Origin: SB15 sp964557285
GTDB taxonomy: Bacteria; Chloroflexota; Anaerolineae; Aggregatilineales; J027
DNA length: 33,593 nt
Direction of reading: 5' to 3'
Assembly: GCA_964557285.1 (NCBI GenBank)
Contig: CAZKZS010000013.1
Coordinates: 1 to 33,593, forward strand
This document shows, piece by piece, positions 31,696 to 33,593 of the stretch. The position numbers were made by a program, and so were the translations under genes. The notes beneath the pieces are model-generated. The model saw nothing but the letters and a program-made list of their open reading frames with translations, made no database searches and was not told the origin of the DNA. The first letter of the stretch is position 1. Each line of letters starts with the position of its first letter.

Positions 31696-32799
31696 TTATT
31701 TCCCTACAAACTCTACCAATGTTTTTGCTGTTAACTGCACATCTTCTGCTGAAAGTTCTGGGTATAAGGGAAGTGATACAATTTTGGGGGTAACAGCCAT
31801 CAATACAGGTAAATCGTCTGGCACAGTTCGCACCCGTCCCCGATAGGCAGGCTGACAGTGAATAGGCTGCGGATAATGAATCCCTGTGCCAATGCCACGC
31901 TCACGGAGTCGTTGCATAAGCTGTTCGCGCTGCTCAACCTGCACCACATATAAATGATAAACAGGCTCTGTCTGAGGGCGAACGGAAGGCCGAATGAGTG
32001 CAGCAGGTTCTAAAATTTCATCGTATATGCGTACCAGGTCGCGCCGCCGCTGATTATCACGGTCTAAATAGCGAAGTTTAACCCGCAGAATAGCCGCTTG
32101 AAGTTCATCCAGACGGGAATTTATACCTGTTTCATCGCTAATATAATGTGACCGCCAGCCGTACTGCCGTAGAGCTTTCATGCGCTCATAAAGGATTTTG
32201 TCCTGGGTAACAACCGCGCCGCCGTCCCCAAACGCTCCCAGATTTTTGGTTGGGTAAAAACTAAATGTTCCAATGATGCCTATACTACCAACCTGACAGC
32301 CGTGATAACGAGCGCCGTGTGCCTGCGCGCAGTCCTCAATCAGATAAAGCTGATGTTTTTCAGCAATCGCACGCAGAGGATTTAAATCCGCAGGCAGTCC
32401 GTACAGATGCACAGCAATAATCGCTCTGGTGCGTGGGGTAATGGCCTGCTGGACGGCTGCCGGATCAAGGGTATAAAAATCGGGTTCAATATCCACCAGC
32501 ACCGGCACAGCACCAGCTAATTCTATAGCGGCTGCCGTTGCGACGGCTGTGTGTCCGGTGGTGATGACTTCATCCCCTGCGCCAATCTCCAGCGCCCGCA
32601 GCGCCAGTTCAATAGCATCCGTGCCATTTCCGACTCCCAGCGCATACCTGGATTCACAGTAAGCGGCAAATTCTGTTTCAAAGGTTTCCACTTCTTTTCC
32701 CAGAATATACCAGCCGCCAGACAGTACACGTCGAACCGCCTCATCAATTTCTTGTTGATAAGCTGTGTAGGATGCACCGGGGTTTGCCTGTACAATCAC
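31696..32799 (-). CDS. DegT/DnrJ/EryC1/StrS family PLP aminotransferase
   Basis: A 367-residue sugar aminotransferase-type enzyme. The PLP Lys is in SFYPTKNLGAFGDGG (about residue 185), with the cofactor Asp in LIEDCAQAHGA and substrate-site motif GNGTDAIELAL. It would make a nucleotide-linked amino sugar for surface glycans. The GTG start overlaps the tmk TGA (GTGA), so translation is coupled. No other sugar-nucleotide genes lie beside it; the flippase and glycosyltransferase upstream in the window are candidates for the same pathway. Confidence 0.93.
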   Translation of the reverse strand: MIVQANPGASYTAYQQEIDEAVRRVLSGGWYILGKEVETFETEFAAYCESRYALGVGNGTDAIELALRALEIGAGDEVITTGHTAVATAAAIELAGAVPVLVDIEPDFYTLDPAAVQQAITPRTRAIIAVHLYGLPADLNPLRAIAEKHQLYLIEDCAQAHGARYHGCQVGSIGIIGTFSFYPTKNLGAFGDGGAVVTQDKILYERMKALRQYGWRSHYISDETGINSRLDELQAAILRVKLRYLDRDNQRRRDLVRIYDEILEPAALIRPSVRPQTEPVYHLYVVQVEQREQLMQRLRERGIGTGIHYPQPIHCQPAYRGRVRTVPDDLPVLMAVTPKIVSLPLYPELSAEDVQLTAKTLVEFVGK

Positions 32800-33422
32800 C
32801 TGTGTAACGCTTTCAATCGTGTCTGCACCTCAGCATACAGGTGTTGATGGATGGTTTCAATATCCTGGCTGGCATTCACTCTGAACCAGCGTTCCGGCTC
32901 ATCAGCGATCAGTTTTTCGTAGCCTGCCCGCACCCGTTGATGAAATTCCAGCGCCATTGCGTCCATCCGATTCCAATCTTCAGCCGCATTTTTGCGCCGC
33001 CGCAGCCCATCTTCCACCGATAAATCCAGATAAGCCGTTAAATCGGGTTTTAGCCCGCCCGTCGCAAAAGTGAGGATAGCCTTCAGCGCGTTTAAATCCA
33101 GCCCGTGTCCGTATCCCTGGTAGGCCAGCGTGGAATCACTGTAACGGTCGCAGACAACAATTCCGCCGGACTCCAGGTGTGGACGGATGACCTGCGCTAC
33201 CAACTGCGCTCGTGAGGCCGCATAAAGCAAGGTTTCCGCATGGGGGTGCATGGCTGTATTTTTTAAATCGTGTAACACCTGGCGAATCTGATCACCGATA
33301 GCGGTACCACCGGGTTCACGGGTCTGGATAACGGTGTACCCTTCTGACCTGAGTTTTTCGACGAGGAGGCCAATTTGCGTGGATTTTCCGCTTCCATCCG
33401 GGCCTTCCAGGGTAATGAGCAT
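32796..33422 (-). CDS. tmk: thymidylate kinase
   Basis: Phosphorylates dTMP to dTDP. 208 residues. P-loop EGPDGSGKST (residues 6-15 counting from MLITLEG), the DR-x motif VCDRYSDSTLAYQG, and the LID-like GLRRRKNAAEDWNRMD. The start at 33422 has AGGA nine bases upstream; an ATG six codons earlier would sit against GGGGA with no spacing. First gene of the tmk-degT-ychF operon. Confidence 0.96.
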   Translation of the reverse strand: MLITLEGPDGSGKSTQIGLLVEKLRSEGYTVIQTREPGGTAIGDQIRQVLHDLKNTAMHPHAETLLYAASRAQLVAQVIRPHLESGGIVVCDRYSDSTLAYQGYGHGLDLNALKAILTFATGGLKPDLTAYLDLSVEDGLRRRKNAAEDWNRMDAMALEFHQRVRAGYEKLIADEPERWFRVNASQDIETIHQHLYAEVQTRLKALHR

Positions 33423-33479
33423 TGTGGTTATTCCTGACATTCCCCGCTATGGTAGCGCCAGATGCCGACAATCACAACC

Positions 33480-33508
33480 TTGACCTCCGGCGCAGACACG
33501 GCTACACT
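33480..33508 (+). promoter_or_regulatory. promoter of tRNA-Arg
   Basis: TTGACC (33480-33485) and TACACT (33503-33508) are 17 bases apart, placing the start about 8 bases before the tRNA. Confidence 0.75.
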
Positions 33509-33522
33509 TTAAAAGATAACGT

Positions 33523-33593
33523 GTCCCTATAGCTCAGAGGATAGATCGTTGGCCTCCGGAGCCAGAGGCGCAGGTTCGAGTCCTGCTAGGGAC
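33523..33593 (+). tRNA. tRNA-Arg (anticodon CCG), cut by the window end
   Basis: Acceptor GTCCCTA/TAGGGAC, anticodon stem TTGGC/GCCAG with loop CTCCGGA (anticodon CCG, reading CGG), T stem GCAGG/CCTGC with loop TTCGAGT. The window ends at the last acceptor base, so discriminator and 3' end lie outside. The D stem GCTC/GATC has one C-U mismatch where GAGC is normal. Confidence 0.93.

Noticed and set aside
1..33593. CRISPR arrays, insertion sequences, prophage or integrase genes
   Set aside because: No regularly spaced repeats, transposase or integrase motifs seen on either strand.

Overview
The window reads as a metagenome-assembled contig (there is a 10-base N gap) from a member of the Chloroflexota, most likely the Anaerolineae. 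This is an inference from gene content and style: many small lipoproteins and single-pass envelope proteins, an LCP protein with a LytR_C tail, a large transglutaminase-like membrane protein with a Thr/Pro-rich linker, a bactofilin, a NurA/HAS-barrel pair, and a T-box in front of leuS. No rRNA or marker-gene comparison was possible.

Layout. Bases 1-4770 (minus strand) hold an acyl-CoA dehydrogenase and leuS with its 5' control region. That region is the highlight. A complete leucine T-box riboswitch (specifier CUC, antiterminator bulge UGGU, intrinsic terminator) contains a full tRNA-Ala(GGC) gene inside the stem just before the antiterminator. A 52-codon leucine-rich small ORF then lies between the T-box terminator and leuS. 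Bases 4784-5937 are an AT-rich patch with an unknown protein and a Uma2-family nuclease. Bases 5985-9799 are sbcC/rad50-like and sbcD/mre11-like, overlapping by one base. A secreted M28 peptidase lipoprotein (plus strand) follows, converging on a minus-strand NurA nuclease / HAS-barrel operon that carries no HerA ATPase.

Bases 13319-19376 (plus strand) form a tightly packed envelope operon: a permease of the YraQ/ArsP type, a TIGR03943 partner, a TolB-like beta-propeller, a TlpA-like thioredoxin, a degenerate Lgt-like membrane protein and an LCP-family protein. A LysM lipoprotein converges on it. Then come a transglutaminase-like (TgpA-type) membrane protein, a bactofilin, an alpha/beta hydrolase, mutY with an intact Nudix box, a YacL-type PIN-TRAM membrane protein, a polysaccharide flippase and a family-4 glycosyltransferase. 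A B12-binding radical SAM enzyme and a minus-strand tmk / DegT aminotransferase / YchF-like operon follow. The window closes with a tRNA-Arg(CCG) that runs into its last base.

How the parts relate. Three themes recur. The first is DNA end processing and repair (SbcCD, NurA-HAS, MutY). The second is envelope and surface-polymer building (LCP, flippase, glycosyltransferase, DegT aminotransferase, LysM, TgpA-like, bactofilin). The third is translation supply (leuS with its T-box, two tRNAs). Several genes have a -10 box so close to the start codon that leaderless transcription is likely.
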